From assembly GCA_963402885.1 (NCBI GenBank), contig OY727093.1, forward strand, positions 15,423,501-15,487,500: a stretch of DNA of 64,000 nucleotides, written 5' to 3'. The notes beneath the pieces were generated by a model. The model was not told where the DNA came from. It worked only from the letters and a program-made list of their open reading frames with translations, and searched no databases. The position numbers were made by a program, and so were the translations under genes. Shown here piece after piece: positions 1-13,085 of this stretch (its first letter is position 1; every line of letters begins with the position of its first letter). The DNA comes from Antedon bifida (Eukaryota > Echinodermata > Crinoidea > Comatulida > Antedonidae).

Positions 1-1210
1 CGGTGCGCGCTCTTTAAAAATTGTATAACTTTGACGAAAGAGATGAAAAAACTACTTTTTAACTTCAACTGGCCATATGATAACATCACAACATCCGATA
101 GGCTTAATTTTTATAATAATTCATATCTACATTTCACCAGCTCTCATAATAAGTTATAAAAATCAAGGTCAACTTTAATTCAGAAGAGCTGTAAGGTATT
201 CAAATATACCTTGTAGGTGAAATTACGTAACCACCGTTATTTAAATTTTAAGACGTGATGACATCATCCAAATGAAAATATTGGCAACTCATAAGTAACA
301 TAATTGGTTGAGGTAGAATATATTAAAAATATAAAGAAAATCGATCACAGATAAGCGAGTTGCGCTCTGTTGAATATGGTGGTCTATGACAAAAGGGGGA
401 AAAACCCTTTTTTTAAAATTCATGTGGCCAAATGATGACGTCATACCATTTTGTACGTCTAATGTGTATATACATTTATATCTACAACTCATTGGCCTCC
501 ATAATAAGTAAAAAAAATTGGGGGTCACCTTTCATTCTGAAGAGTTATATTCATTTTAAAAAGGCCTTATTTTTTACCATTTTTAGCACTTTTGTACAAA
601 TAATGTGCGCATTTTGTCATTTTAACGTGCTCGTATAGCACTATTTTAAGTCGAAATGGACTCAAATTTGGTGAATGTACCAAGGAAGATGAGTAGGATG
701 CAATTTGTAGAAAAAAATTGTATTTTTTACGCTTTCTCTGTACGCACGCGCAAAAACGTGTTTTTGCGCAGAATTTTTTAAAACACGCAAATGGCCTAAT
801 TCATGCTCTAAATTGATCAAAACTTAATTTCAAGCTTTTTAAATTTTTAACGCGTGATTTCACGCGCATGACCTTGAAACGCGCAAGTTTTTATTTGCTA
901 ATATTTTAACCCTTGACCTGAAGTTTACGTGTAGTGAATTTCATTAATATGTGATAATGAATTATGGAAATATGATTGATAATATGATTTCACAAAATGG
1001 CGTATAAATGACGTCACGGTTGAGTGATCACGCTGAAAAGCTTATTAGGATTAAGTTACAGTATTTGAAAGATATTGTGAAATTTTTGTGATCATTGACA
1101 TTTAACTTTTTGAGATATTTGTTACACAAAATAGTGTACAGAAAGAAGAAGAAGAATAAAGATTTCATACAATAACAATAGGTGATCATTTTATTCTAAA
1201 TGATCACCTA
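1..1210 (+). repeat. Array A unit 1 (A-type, 5' part outside window)
   Basis: Aligns by eye with the interior and 3' end of later A-type units. It ends in a hairpin with arms TAGGTGATCATTT (1179-1191) and AAATGATCACCTA (1198-1210), directly followed by the next unit start. Confidence 0.75.
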
Positions 1211-2036
1211 ACTAGAATTTAATTCGTCACTTTGACGAATTATAGGTGATCATTTTCATCATTTTAATGAAATTAACATTTTTTAAACATGCATGTACGT
1301 TAACATGCGATCGTAAATGTACGCCATCCTATGACATGATGCATATACACTTATAGTGCTGAGTTGTACCTATTATGTTTCATATACAATATGTACAGTA
1401 TATACTGTATATCTATATACAGTGTAGCATAGGTGAAATTACGGGACCCACATCATGTTCTAATTTATTGGTATGATGGAATTATCATAATAAACTCGAA
1501 GATGACAATTTCGAAAGATAATGAATTGAGCAAATAAATATACGGATTGGAAGAGAATTTGACACGTAGAAGCGCAATGCGCGCTCTTTGAAATTTGTAT
1601 ACATTTGACGAAAGAGAGAAAAAAACTACTTTTTAACTTCAACTGACAATTTCATAATGTCACAACATCCGATAGGCCTAATTTTTATATGAATTCATAT
1701 CTACATTTCATCAGCTTTTATAATAAATTATAATCTTCAAGGTCACCTTTAATTCTGAAGAGCTGTAAGATATTTAAATGTATGGTGTAGCTGAAAATAC
1801 ACGACCTTGGTTTTTCAAGTTTTTACGCGTGATGACGTCATCAAAATAAAAATGTTGACAACTCATGAGAAAGATAATTAATTGAGCAAGCACATACTAA
1901 AATTTGTGCAAAAATTGGGTTCAAATAACGGAGATGCGCTCTATTGAATGTGATAACCCATACAAAAAGATAAAAATTACTAATTTTTAAATTCAAGTGG
2001 CCTTTTGATGACGTCATATCATTTTGTACGTCTAAT

Positions 2037-4270
2037 ACGAATACGAATAGAACTTTATTGCAATCAAACGAAAGATTGAAGTTTAACAAAAGCGTTTCAC
2101 TCAGAAAAATAAAATGCAATATACAAATACAAAAGACATTCAGAAATGTAGAACATACAATCAAAAAATTAAAACAAAATTACAATTAAAAATCACTTAT
2201 TATAAAAACAATAAATATAAAATTCAAAGACATAGGCCTGCAGGATAAAAATTTAAAAGTATTAAAAATGTTTACAAATTTAAAAAATGTTAAAAATTTA
2301 AAAAATTTTCAATAATATTTACACACAAAGGTACGGAAGGTCGCGGAAACATAACACAAAATGTTTACCATTTTTGGAATAATCCGTGATTAATAATAAA
2401 CGTTTTTGAACGGTTAGTTTTAACTCTAGGGATACAGAACTCACGGAGTCTTCTAAGATTATAAGCAGCAGAAGGAGCCTCCGGTAACAAATGATTCAAT
2501 CTGTGACTGGGGTCTTTGATTTTAACAAAAAAATCCTTGCACAGTCGAACACGGCGGTCTTCTAAGGTAGAAAAACCAAGGAAGCTGCGGGCATCGGAAT
2601 AAGTAGCATGCGGAAAAATACATTTAAAGGCCCTTCTCTGAATTTGTTCAAGTTGTTGATTCTGTTGCTTCGTAATATTTGATCCCCAAACTGGGGCCGC
2701 ATATTCTAATATTGGTCTAATGATACTAGTATAAAATTGGACAAGTGCGGGGGCATCCAGGCCTGCCCTCCGCACCTGTTTGAGAAAGTACATTCTAGAA
2801 TTACATTTACTAATCATTTGATCAATATGAGGTTGCCATGACAAATTATGAGAAATAATTACACCAAGAAGTTTAAATTCGTCAACACGTTCCAGATTAC
2901 AATCTCCAACATGGAGTGGCTCAAAAGCAGTCTTTGACCTTTTACAACTAATTCTCATCTCTTTCGTTTTCTTAATATTAAGGTACATATTGTTATCCTT
3001 AGCCCACTGGACAGTTTCGTCAAGAGTGGTTTGGAGTACAGTTGCCCCATCGTTGCCGACGCGTTCATGGATGGAGGTGTCGTCCATGTATTTCATGCAC
3101 GGCACCCCATCCAGAAGATCGTCGACAAAGATGATAAACAACATGGGCCCCAACCAGGATCCTTGGGGGATACCACCCTTAACGACTGTCCAAGGGGACA
3201 ATTCATCGCCTAGTTTAACACGTTGTTTTCTATCACATAGAAAAGCATAGATCCAAGAGATTAGATGGTCTTCGACCCCTAAATTATACAACTTATCAAT
3301 TAATATATTATGGTCAATTAAATCATAAGCCTTTTTGAAATCAAGCAATAATAATCTCATTTCATCTCCTTGGTCAGTAGCATTAAAGCATTCAGTTAAC
3401 AAAAGTATAAGAGCGTCAGTGGTAGACACACCCTTAGAGCAACCAAATTGATTCAACTTGATTTTATCTTTAATTTGGACCCAAATCATTTCCCCTACGA
3501 TCCCTTCAATAACTTTCATGGTGGTGGAAGTCAGCGAAATAGGACGCAAGTCATTCTCAAGAACCTTAGGTGGGTTAACCTTTGGAATGGGGATTATATC
3601 GGCTGACTTCCAAAGCATGGGGAGAACCCCTTCTCTTAAACTGGAGTTAACTATTGCACTTATTGGCTTGGAAAGGACATTGGCAAAATCACGTAGTACC
3701 CACGGAGGGATTCCGTCCGGGCCTGGGGCTTTATTACATTTCACAAGTTTAAGCTTAGACTCAATTGTCTCTGGCGTGATAATTAAATGGGGTGGTACTA
3801 CAGTGTTACAATCATTGGTTTTTGGTTCAAGAGGTTTGAACTCAGAAGTCAGGGACTGGAAAAAACCACTAATTTTCGTGGTAAGATCGTATACGTTCCC
3901 GTTACATAATTCATTAGCCATAGTTTTAAAGTACTTAGTACCCTTTCCGAGATTAAGAAATTGTTTAATACCCCTCCACCAAGATTTAGAATCGGACGAG
4001 AATAACTGGGCAATACTATTACGATAAAAATCACCTCTCAAAGATTTAGCCATTCGGTTAGATAAGTTTCTAAGTTTCTTATATTCGGCAGACATGGGGT
4101 CAATTGCAAAAGCTGCTTGCCGTCTAGAAACGATACCTTTAAACGCATTATTTACCCATGGCTTATCTTTAAGAAGTCTTTTAATCGTTACTTGGGGGAA
4201 GTGTAAATTTAAGAGTTCAGAAATGTTCTTATGATACAGTTCAAACTGGTTACAGCATCCATCCATTCGA
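2037..4270 (-). mobile_element. CR1/L2-like LINE, 5'-truncated, intact RT ORF
   Basis: Inserted in array unit 2 with TAAT duplicated on both sides (2033-2036 and 4271-4274). It lies on the minus strand: the truncated 5' end is at 4270 and the 3' end at 2037. The 3' end carries a short ATTCGT microsatellite-like tail after a roughly 330-bp 3' UTR. No polyA tail, which fits CR1/L2-type elements. The endonuclease domain is missing. Confidence 0.85.
2365..4266 (-). CDS. Non-LTR retrotransposon reverse transcriptase (partial ORF2)
   Basis: 633-residue uninterrupted ORF. Reverse transcriptase features: PGPDGIP at residues 181-187, RPISLTS near 241, palm motif A LLLLDFKKAYD with Asp309, GIPQGS at 365-370, and the catalytic YMDD box at 393-396 (many LINEs have FADD). 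A thumb and C-terminal region follow, including FKLLGVIIS near 464 and an LEYAAPVWG segment near 520. The protein would copy its own RNA at a nicked target. The first Met is simply the first one after the truncation point, so the natural start, with the endonuclease domain, is lost. The absence of stops suggests a fairly recent insertion. The exact clade (CR1, L2 or relative) is not resolved by eye. Confidence 0.88.
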   Translation of the reverse strand: MDGCCNQFELYHKNISELLNLHFPQVTIKRLLKDKPWVNNAFKGIVSRRQAAFAIDPMSAEYKKLRNLSNRMAKSLRGDFYRNSIAQLFSSDSKSWWRGIKQFLNLGKGTKYFKTMANELCNGNVYDLTTKISGFFQSLTSEFKPLEPKTNDCNTVVPPHLIITPETIESKLKLVKCNKAPGPDGIPPWVLRDFANVLSKPISAIVNSSLREGVLPMLWKSADIIPIPKVNPPKVLENDLRPISLTSTTMKVIEGIVGEMIWVQIKDKIKLNQFGCSKGVSTTDALILLLTECFNATDQGDEMRLLLLDFKKAYDLIDHNILIDKLYNLGVEDHLISWIYAFLCDRKQRVKLGDELSPWTVVKGGIPQGSWLGPMLFIIFVDDLLDGVPCMKYMDDTSIHERVGNDGATVLQTTLDETVQWAKDNNMYLNIKKTKEMRISCKRSKTAFEPLHVGDCNLERVDEFKLLGVIISHNLSWQPHIDQMISKCNSRMYFLKQVRRAGLDAPALVQFYTSIIRPILEYAAPVWGSNITKQQNQQLEQIQRRAFKCIFPHATYSDARSFLGFSTLEDRRVRLCKDFFVKIKDPSHRLNHLLPEAPSAAYNLRRLREFCIPRVKTNRSKTFIINHGLFQKW

Positions 4271-5078
4271 TAATGTGTATATACATTTATATCTACAACT
4301 CATTTGCTTCCATATTAAGTTAAAAAAATTGGGGGTCATCTTCCATTCTGAAGAGTTATATTCATTTTAAAAAGGCCCTACTTTTTACCATTTTTAGCAC
4401 TTTTGTACAATTAATGTGCGCATTTTGTCATTTTTAACGTGCTCGTATAGCGTTATTTTAAGTCTGAATGGACTCAAAGTCGGAGAATGTACTAAGGATT
4501 ATGAGTAGAATGTGATGTGTACATCAAATTTATTTTTTACGCTTTTTAAAAAAACATGTTTTTGCGCAGTAATTTTTTAAAACACGCAAATGGCCTATTT
4601 CATGCTCTAAATTGATCAAAACTTAATTTTGAGCTTTTTAAAATTTTAACGCGCGATTCCACACGCATGACCTTGAAACGCGCGAGTTTTTATTTGCTAA
4701 TATTTTTACCCTTGACCTGAAGTTTACGTGTAGTGAATTTCATTAATATGTGATAATGAATTATGGAGATATGATTGATAATGTGATTTCACAAAATGGC
4801 GTATAAATGACGTCACGGATGAGTGATCACGCTGAAAAGCTTATTATGTCTAAGTTAAAGTATTTGAAAGACATTGTGTAATTTTTGTGATCATTGCAAT
4901 TCAACTTTTTGAGATAATTGTTACACAAAAAGTGTACAGAAAGAATAATAACAACAAGGAAAACAATAATAAAGATTTTGTACAATAACAATAGGTGATC
5001 ATTTTATTCTAAATGATCACCTAATAAAGATTTCATACAATAACAATAGGTGATCATTTTATTCTAAATGATCACCTA

Positions 5079-6597
5079 ACTAGAATTTAATTCGTCACTT
5101 TGACGAATTATAGGTGATCATTTTTATAAATTTATTGACATTAATATTTTTCAAACATGCACGTATGTTAACATACGATCGGAAAATGTTGATGTATGCC
5201 ATCCTATTATACCCTTATAGTGCTTAGTTGTGCCTATTATATGCCATATACATTATGTACAGTATATACTGTATATCTATATCAGTGTAGCATTGGTGAA
5301 ATTACGGACACACATCATGTTCTAAGTTTTTGGCACTGATGACATTATCAAAATAAACTTGTGGATACCAATATCGAAAGATAATGAATTGAGCAATAAA
5401 ATATAACAATTGGAAGACAATTTGGCACGTAGAAGTGTGGTGCGCGCTCTTTAAAATATGTATAACTTTGAAGAAAGAGATGAAAAAAATACTTTTTAAC
5501 TTCAACTGGCCATATGATAACTTCATAACATTCGATAGGCTTAATTTTTATATGCATTCATATCTACATTTCACCAGCTATCATAATAAGTTATAAACAT
5601 CAAGGTCAACTTTAATTCAGAAGAACTGTAAGGTATTCAACTATACGTTGTAGGTGAAATTACGTAACCACCGTTATTCAAATTTTAAGACGTGATGACG
5701 TCATCAAAATGAAAATATTGGCAACTCATGAGTAACATAATTGGTTGAGGTAGAATATATTAAAAATTTAAAAAAAATCGAGCACAGATAAGCGACTTGC
5801 GCTCTGTTGAATATGGTGGTCTATGACAAAGTGGGAAAAAACCCTATTTTAAAAATTCATGTGGCCCAATGATGACGTCATACCATTTTGTACGTCTAAT
5901 GTGTATATTCATTTATATCTACAACTCATTAACTTCCATAATAAGTAAAAAAAAATGGGGGTCATCTTCCATTCTGAAGAGTTATATTCATTTTAAAAAG
6001 GCCTTATTTTTTACCATTTTTAGCACTTTGATACAATTAATGTGCGCATTTTGTCATTTTTAACGTGCTCATATAGCGTTATTTTAAGTCGGAATGGACT
6101 CAAATTTGGTGAATGTATTAAGGAAGATGAGTAGAATGCAATTTGTACAAAACAATTTTATTTTTTACGCTTCCTATGTACGCACGCGCAAAAACGTGTT
6201 TTTGCGCAGTAATTTTTTGAAACATGCAAATGGCCTAATTCATGCTCTAAATTGATCAAAACTTAATTTTGAGCATTTCAAATTTTTAACGCGCGATTTC
6301 ACGCGCATGACCCTACGTGCGCGTGTGTTTTTATTTGCTAATATTTTTACCCTTGACCTGAAGTTTACGTGTAGTGAATTTCATTATTATGTGATAATGA
6401 ATTATGGAGATATGATTGATAATGTGATTTCGCAAAATGGCGTATAAATGACGTCACGGATGAGTGATCACGCTGAAAAGCTTATTATGGCTAAGTTAAA
6501 GTATTTAAAAGACATTGTGAAATTTTGGTAATCATTGACATTAAACTTTTTGAGATATTTGTTACACAAAAAGTGTACAGAAAGAATAAAAAGAAAA
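5079..6597 (+). repeat. Array A unit 3 (A-type, no 3' hairpin)
   Basis: Full 5' end (hairpin, box TAGGTGATCA). The 3' side stops after the conserved GTACAGAAAGAA tract and runs directly into the next ACTAGA start, so the tail module is absent. Confidence 0.78.
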
Positions 6598-8189
6598 ACT
6601 AGAATTTAATTCGTCACTTTGACGAATTATAGGTGATCATTTTTATAAATTTATTGACATTAATATTTTTTAAACATGCACGTATGTTAACATACGATCG
6701 GAAAATGTTGATGTATGCCATCCTATTATACGCTTATAGTGCTTAGTTGTGCCTATTATATGTCATATCACATTATGTACAGTATACTGTATATCTATAT
6801 ACAGTGTAGCATTGGTGAAATTACGGACACACATCATGTTCTAAGTTTTTTGCACTGATGACATTATCAAAATAAACTTGTGGATACCAATATCGAAAGA
6901 TAATGAATTGAGCAATAAAATATAACAATTAGAAGAAAATTTGGCACGTAGAAGCGCGGTGCGCGCTCTTCAAAATGTGTATAACTTTGACGAAAGAGAT
7001 GAAAAAAATACTTTTTAACTTCAACTGGCCATATGGTAACTTCATAACATTCGATAGGCTTAATTTTTATATGCATTCATATCTACATTTCACCAGCTCT
7101 CATAATAAGTTATAAACATCAAGGTCAACTTTAATTCAGAAGAGCTGTAAGGTATTCAACTATACGTTGTAGGTGAAATTACGTAACCCCCGTTATTCAA
7201 ATTTTAAGATGTGATGACGTCATCGAAATGAAAATATTGGCAACTACTGAGTAACATAATTGGTTGAGGTAGAATATATTAAAAATTTTTAAAAAATCGA
7301 GCACAGATAAGCGAGTTACGCTCTGTTGAATATGGTGGTCTATGACAAAATGGGAAAAAACCCTATTTTAAAAATTCATGTGGCCAAATGATGACGTCAT
7401 ACCATTTTGTACGTCTAATGGGTATATACATTTATATCTACAACTCATTAACTTCCATAATAAGTTTAAAAAAATGGGGGTCATCTTCCATTCTGAAGAG
7501 TTATATTCATTTTAAAAAGGCCTTATTTTTTACCATTTTTAGCACTTTTGTACAATTAATGTGCGCATTTTGTCATTTTTAACGTGCTCGTATAGCGTTA
7601 TTTTAAGTCTGAATGGACTCAAATTTAGTGAATGTACTAAGGAAGATGAGTAGAATGCAATTTGTACAAAAAAATTGTATTTTTTACGCTTTCTATGTAC
7701 GCACGCGCAAAAACGTGTTTTTGCGCAGTAATTTTTTAAAACACGCAAATGGCCTAATTCATACTCTAAATTGATCAAAACTTAATTTTGGGCTTTTTAA
7801 ATTGTTAACGCGCGATTTCACGCGCATGACCTTGAAACGCGCAAGTTTTTATTTTCTAATATTTTTACCTTGACCTGAAGTTTACTTGTAGTGAATTTCA
7901 TTAATATGTGATAATGAATAGTAAAGATATGATTGATATTGTGATTTCACAAAATGGCGTATAAATGACGTCACGGATGAGTGATCACGCTGAAAAGCTT
8001 ATTATGTCTAAGTTAAAGTATTTGAAAGACATTGTGTAATTTTTGTGATCATTGCCATTCAACTTTTTGAGATATTTGTTACACAAAAAGTGTACAGAAA
8101 GAATAAAAAAAATAAAAAAATAAATAAATAAAGATTTCATACAATAACAATAGGTGATCATTTTATTCTAAATGATCACCTAAAAATAA
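6598..8189 (+). repeat. Array A unit 4 (A-type, own 3' hairpin)
   Basis: Starts ACTAGA, hairpin and box TAGGTGATCA. It closes with the matching hairpin at 8151-8182, then a short A-rich spacer before the next start. Confidence 0.78.
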
Positions 8190-9786
8190 ACTAGACATGT
8201 AACTCGTCACTTTGACGAGTTTGGTTATCCGCCGCGCAAGTGGTGCAACATTAACATTAAGGGGATAGGTTGAGGACAAAAGGAAGTGTTCACGTATGAC
8301 CTGAACTGAAGAATATGATATGTTGTTATTGCTGAATTTTATTATTTAGATTCATATATAGTATACACAGTATAATCTGTATCCATATCACATACAGTGT
8401 AGAATAGGTGAAATTACGGGACCCGCTATTTTTTGCAATTTTTAACATGTTGACGGTTTTAAAATGAAACGCGAAGGTAGCAATTTCGGAAGAAAATTAT
8501 CTCAGCAACAGCATATTAACGTGTAGAAGAAATTTGAATACGTGAAATATTGATGCGCGCTCTTTTAAATGTAATGAATTATGACGCAAATGATGAAAAT
8601 ACGACCTTTTTTATTTAACTGGCCATATGATGACGTCACAACATCCGATTGGCAAAATTTTTACATGATTTCGTATCTACAATCCAATAGCTTCCAGAAA
8701 ACGTTTTAATCGTGATTAACAGATTAAAATTTACTGTAAAGATGAAATTAATGCCACACGTAATTTAAATTTTTAGGCATGATGACGTCATAAAAATTAA
8801 CTCATGCGAAAGATAGTTGATTGACCTAGACAATATCAAAATCGGGGTGAAAATGGAAAACGAATAAGTGGAGATGCGCTCTATTCAATGTGATGAGCTA
8901 TGACGAAAGATACAAAAATCCTAAATTTTATATTCGTGTGGCCATACGATGACGTCACAATGTCCGGTTAGCCATATTAATACCTGATCCGATATCTACA
9001 ACTCATCAACTTCCAGAATATGTCATCCACAAAAAGTTGACCGTGTAGTTTAGAAATTACGACTGTTTAAAAAAAGGCATATTTTTAACGAATTTTTGAA
9101 CTTTTTCATCAAAAATGCGCGCAAATTGTCCAATTCGACGTGCTTGTATGACGTAACTTTAGGTCGAAATTGTTTAAAATTTAGTAAAATTACTAGAAAA
9201 GGCTGGAAAAACATAAATCACGCAAAAAAAATATGTTTTCAATGCTACGTGCGCACCGCACACGTAAAAAATTGCGCACGCGTGGGAATTTTTTACATGC
9301 TTAAAACGACATGAAATGCGTAGAAAGTTGATTAGAAATTAATTTTGCGCATTTTGAAATTTTAAATGCGCGTGCACGCGTAACTTTGTGTAAAACACGC
9401 AATTTTTTTTCAACAGAAAGTTAGCGCATGATATAAATTAAACTTTTGGAAAGTTTCAATTTGAAATGTTATTTGGTTTTCGACCTAAGTTGAATACGAG
9501 GAAATCGTTAAATCACGCGTAAGTCACGTTGCGCAATTGTAAACGTCATGAAAAGCTTCGCAGCACATCTTCATGTGCATGACGATATGTTGAGAAAGTT
9601 ACAAAATGTTATGTTTGCAAGTTTTAGAGAAAAGCGTTCCACAAAAATCATACAGAAAGAAAGAAGCCAAATAAAAAGATGATTTCGTAGAATCACAAGA
9701 GGTTATCCTGCAACTTCGTTGCGGATAACCAATAAAGATTTTATACAATAACAATAGGTGATCATTTTATTCTAAATGATCACCTA
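8190..9786 (+). repeat. Array A unit 5 (B-type, two stacked tails)
   Basis: 5' hairpin with stem ACTCGTCA, then box GGTTATCCGC near 8223. The first tail hairpin (9701-9730) has right arm GCGGATAACC, the exact complement of the box. A second, foreign tail of A specificity follows at 9755-9786. Confidence 0.8.
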
Positions 9787-11268
9787 ACTAGAATTTAATT
9801 CGTCACTTTGACGAATTATAGGTGATCAGTTTTATCATTTTACTGAAATTAATTTTTTTTAAACATGCACGTACGTTAACATACGAACGGAAAATGTTGA
9901 TGTATGCCATCCTATTATATGCTTATAGTGCTGAGTTGTGCCTATACGCCATATACAATATGTACAGTATATACTGTATATCTATATACAGTGTAGCATA
10001 GGTGAAATTACGGGACACACATGTTCTAATTTTTTGGCATGATGACGTTATCAAACTAAACTTTAAGATGACAATTTCGAAAGATAATTAATTGAGCAAA
10101 ACAATATAAGATTTGGAAAAAAATTTGGCACGTAGAAGCGCTGTGCGCGCTCTTTGAATTGTGTATAACTTTGACGAAAAATATGAAAAAACTACTTTTT
10201 CACTTCAACTGGCCATATGTTAACGTCACAACATCCGATAGGCTTAATTTTTATATGAATTAATATCTACATTTCATCAGCTTTCATAATAAATTATAAT
10301 CATCAAGGTAACCTTCAATTCTGAAGAGCTGTAAGATATTCAAATTTACTGCGAAGGTGAAATTACACGGCCTACGTTATTCAAGTTTTTACGCGTGATG
10401 ACGTCATTAAAATGAAGATAGTGTCAACTCATGATAAAGATAATTAATTAAGCAAGCACATACTGAAAGTTGTGCGAAATTCGAGCACACATAACCAAGA
10501 TGCGCTCTGTTGAATGTGATAATCTACACAAAAAGATAACAAATCCTAATTTTTAAATTCAAGTGGCCATTTGATGACGTCAAAACATTTTGTACGTAAA
10601 ATGTGTACATGAATTCATATCTACAACTCAATGGCTTCCAGAATAAGTTAAAAAAATCGGGGGTCATCTTGCATTCTGAAGAATTATTTTCATTTTAAAA
10701 AAGACCTATTTTTCACCATTTTCAGAACTTTTGTAAAATTAATGTGCGCATTTTGTCATTTTTAACATGCTCGTATAGCGTTATTTTAAGTCGGAACTGA
10801 CTCAAATTTGGTGAATGTACTAAGGATGGTGAGTAGAATGAGATTTAAGTATCGCGCGCGCAAAAACGCATTTTTGCGCAGTAATTTTTTGAAACACGCA
10901 AATGGCCTAATTCATGCTCTAAATTGATCAAAACTTAATTTTGAGCGTTTTAAATTTTTAACGCGCGATATCACGCGCATGAACCTACGTGCGCGTGCGT
11001 TTTTATTTGCTAATATTTTTACCCTTGATCTGAAGTTTACGTGTAGTGAATTTCATTAATATGTGATAATGAATTATGGAGATATGATTGATAATGTGAT
11101 TTCGCAAAATGGCGTATAAATGTCGTCATGGATGAGTGATCACGCTGGAAAGGATTAAGTTATATTATTTGAAAGATATTCTGAAATTTTTGTAATCATT
11201 GACATTAAACTTTTTGAGATAATTGTTACACAAAATAGTGTACAGAAACAATAAAAAGAAAAAAAATA
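9787..11268 (+). repeat. Array A unit 6 (A-type, no 3' hairpin)
   Basis: Begins with the AATTCGTCA-stem hairpin and a TAGGTGATCA box. It ends after TACAGAAACAATAAAAAG and a short A-rich run with no tail hairpin before the next B-type start. Confidence 0.76.
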
Positions 11269-13085
11269 ACTAGACATGAAACTCGTCACTTTGACGAGTT
11301 TGGTTATCCGCTGCGCAAGTGGTGAAACATGGACGTTTAACGACGTACCTTTTAACATTAAGGGGATAGGTTGAGGCCAAAAGGAAGCGTTCACGTTGGC
11401 ATTATGACCTACAGGCCGGACAAGCAACTGACAAACAAAACCAGAAAATGTAATAGAAATCACATATCTCCTAACAACGATGAACGGCTCTGATATGAGA
11501 AAAATATTGTTTGCCTCTCTCTATCCTGTAAAAATAACGTCTTATTTGGCCTGCTACATTATAGAAATAGGTAGGAAATAAACGATTTGGGCTATTCCAT
11601 TACAGTCGGTATAAACAGTAAAATCTGTTTACATATTACATACAGTGTAGATTAGGTGAAATTACGGGAGCCGCCATTTATTCCAAATTTTAACATGGCG
11701 GCGGCATCAAAATGAAATACAAAGATAGCAATTTCGGAAGGATATTATCTCAGCAACAACATATTAACGTGCAGAAGAAATTTGAATACGTGAAATATTG
11801 ATGCGCGCTCTTTTAAATGTAATGAACTATTACGCAAAAAATAAAAATACAACTTTTTTTAGTTAAGTGGCCATATGATGACGTCACATCATCAGATTGG
11901 CAAAATTTTCACATGATTTCGTATCTACAATCCAATAGCTTCCAGAAAACGTTTTAATCGTGATTATCACATTTTATTCTTACGAGCTATAACAGATTAA
12001 AATTTACTGTACAGATGAAATTAATGCCACACGTAATTTAAATTTTTAGGCATGATGACGTCAAAAAAATTAAAATATTTTTAACTCATGCGAAAGATAG
12101 TTGATTGACCTAGACAATATCAAAATCGGGGTGAAAATGGAAAACGGATAAGTGGAGATGCGCTCTATTAAATGTGATGAGCTATGACGAAAGATACAAA
12201 AATCCTAAATTTTATATTCGCGTGGCCATACGATGACGTCACAATGTCCGGTTAGCCATATTGGTACATGATCCTATATCTACAACTCATCAACTTCCAG
12301 AATATGTCATCCACAAAAAGTTGACCGTGCAGTTTAGAAACTACGACTGTTTAAAAAAAGGCATAATTTTGACGAATTTCTGAACTTTTTCATCAAAAAC
12401 GCGCGCAAATTGACCAATTCGATGTGCTCGTATGACGTAACCTTAAGCCCAAATTGTTTAAAAGTTGGTAAAATTACTAGAAGAGGCTGGAAAAACATAA
12501 ATCACGCGGAAAATATATGTTTTCAATGCTACGTGCGCACCGCACACGTAAAAATTTGCGCACGCGTGGGAATTTTTGACATGCTTAAAATGACATGAAA
12601 CGCGTAGAAAGTTGATTAGAAAATAATTTTGCGCATTTTGAAATTTTAAATGCGCGTGCGCGCGTAACTTTGTGTAAAACACGCAATTTTTGTTCAACAG
12701 AAAGTTAGCGCATGATATAAATTAAATTTGTGCAAAGTTTCAATTTAAAATGTTATTTGGTTTTTGACCTATGTTAAATACGAGAAAATCGTTAAATCGC
12801 GCGTACGTCACGTTGCGCAATTGTAAACATCATGAAAAGCTTCGCTTGACGACGTTACATAAATGTCAAAATGTTAACATAGTTCACAAAATGTTATGTT
12901 TGCAAGTTTCAGATTAAAGCGTTACACAAAAATCATACAGAAAGAAAGAAGAGAAATAAAAAGATGATGTTGATGTTGATGATTTCGTACAATCACAAGA
13001 GGTTATCAGCAACTTCGTTGCGGATAACCAATAAAGATTTTATACAATAACAATAGGTGATCATTTTATTCTAAATGATCACCTA
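11269..13085 (+). repeat. Array A unit 7 (B-type, two tails, variant insert)
   Basis: Box GGTTATCCGC. The segment at about 11411-11615 does not match the equivalent part of other B units. The first tail hairpin (13001-13029) ends GCGGATAACC and matches the box; a second A-type hairpin lies at 13054-13085. A GATGTT/GAT microsatellite precedes the first tail. Confidence 0.78.

Larger units (their letters stand above)
1211..5078 (+). repeat. Array A unit 2 (A-type, split by a LINE)
   Basis: Starts with ACTAGA, the hairpin and the TAGGTGATCA box at 1242. A LINE (2037-4270) interrupts it with a 4-bp TAAT target duplication; sequence on both sides continues the unit. It ends with two successive TAGGTGATC hairpins, 4992-5023 and 5047-5078. 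Confidence 0.8.

Noticed and set aside
3458..4027. 189-residue plus-strand ORF in the array A LINE
   Set aside because: Antisense shadow of the intact reverse transcriptase frame.
12458..12697. 74-79 residue minus-strand ORF repeated in many B units (also 15647, 20230, 28259, 29886, 33133, 36445)
   Set aside because: The opposite strand is open over the same bases, the ORF recurs only because the unit recurs, the composition is low complexity, and no domain or start context supports coding. A substitution-pattern test across copies would settle it.
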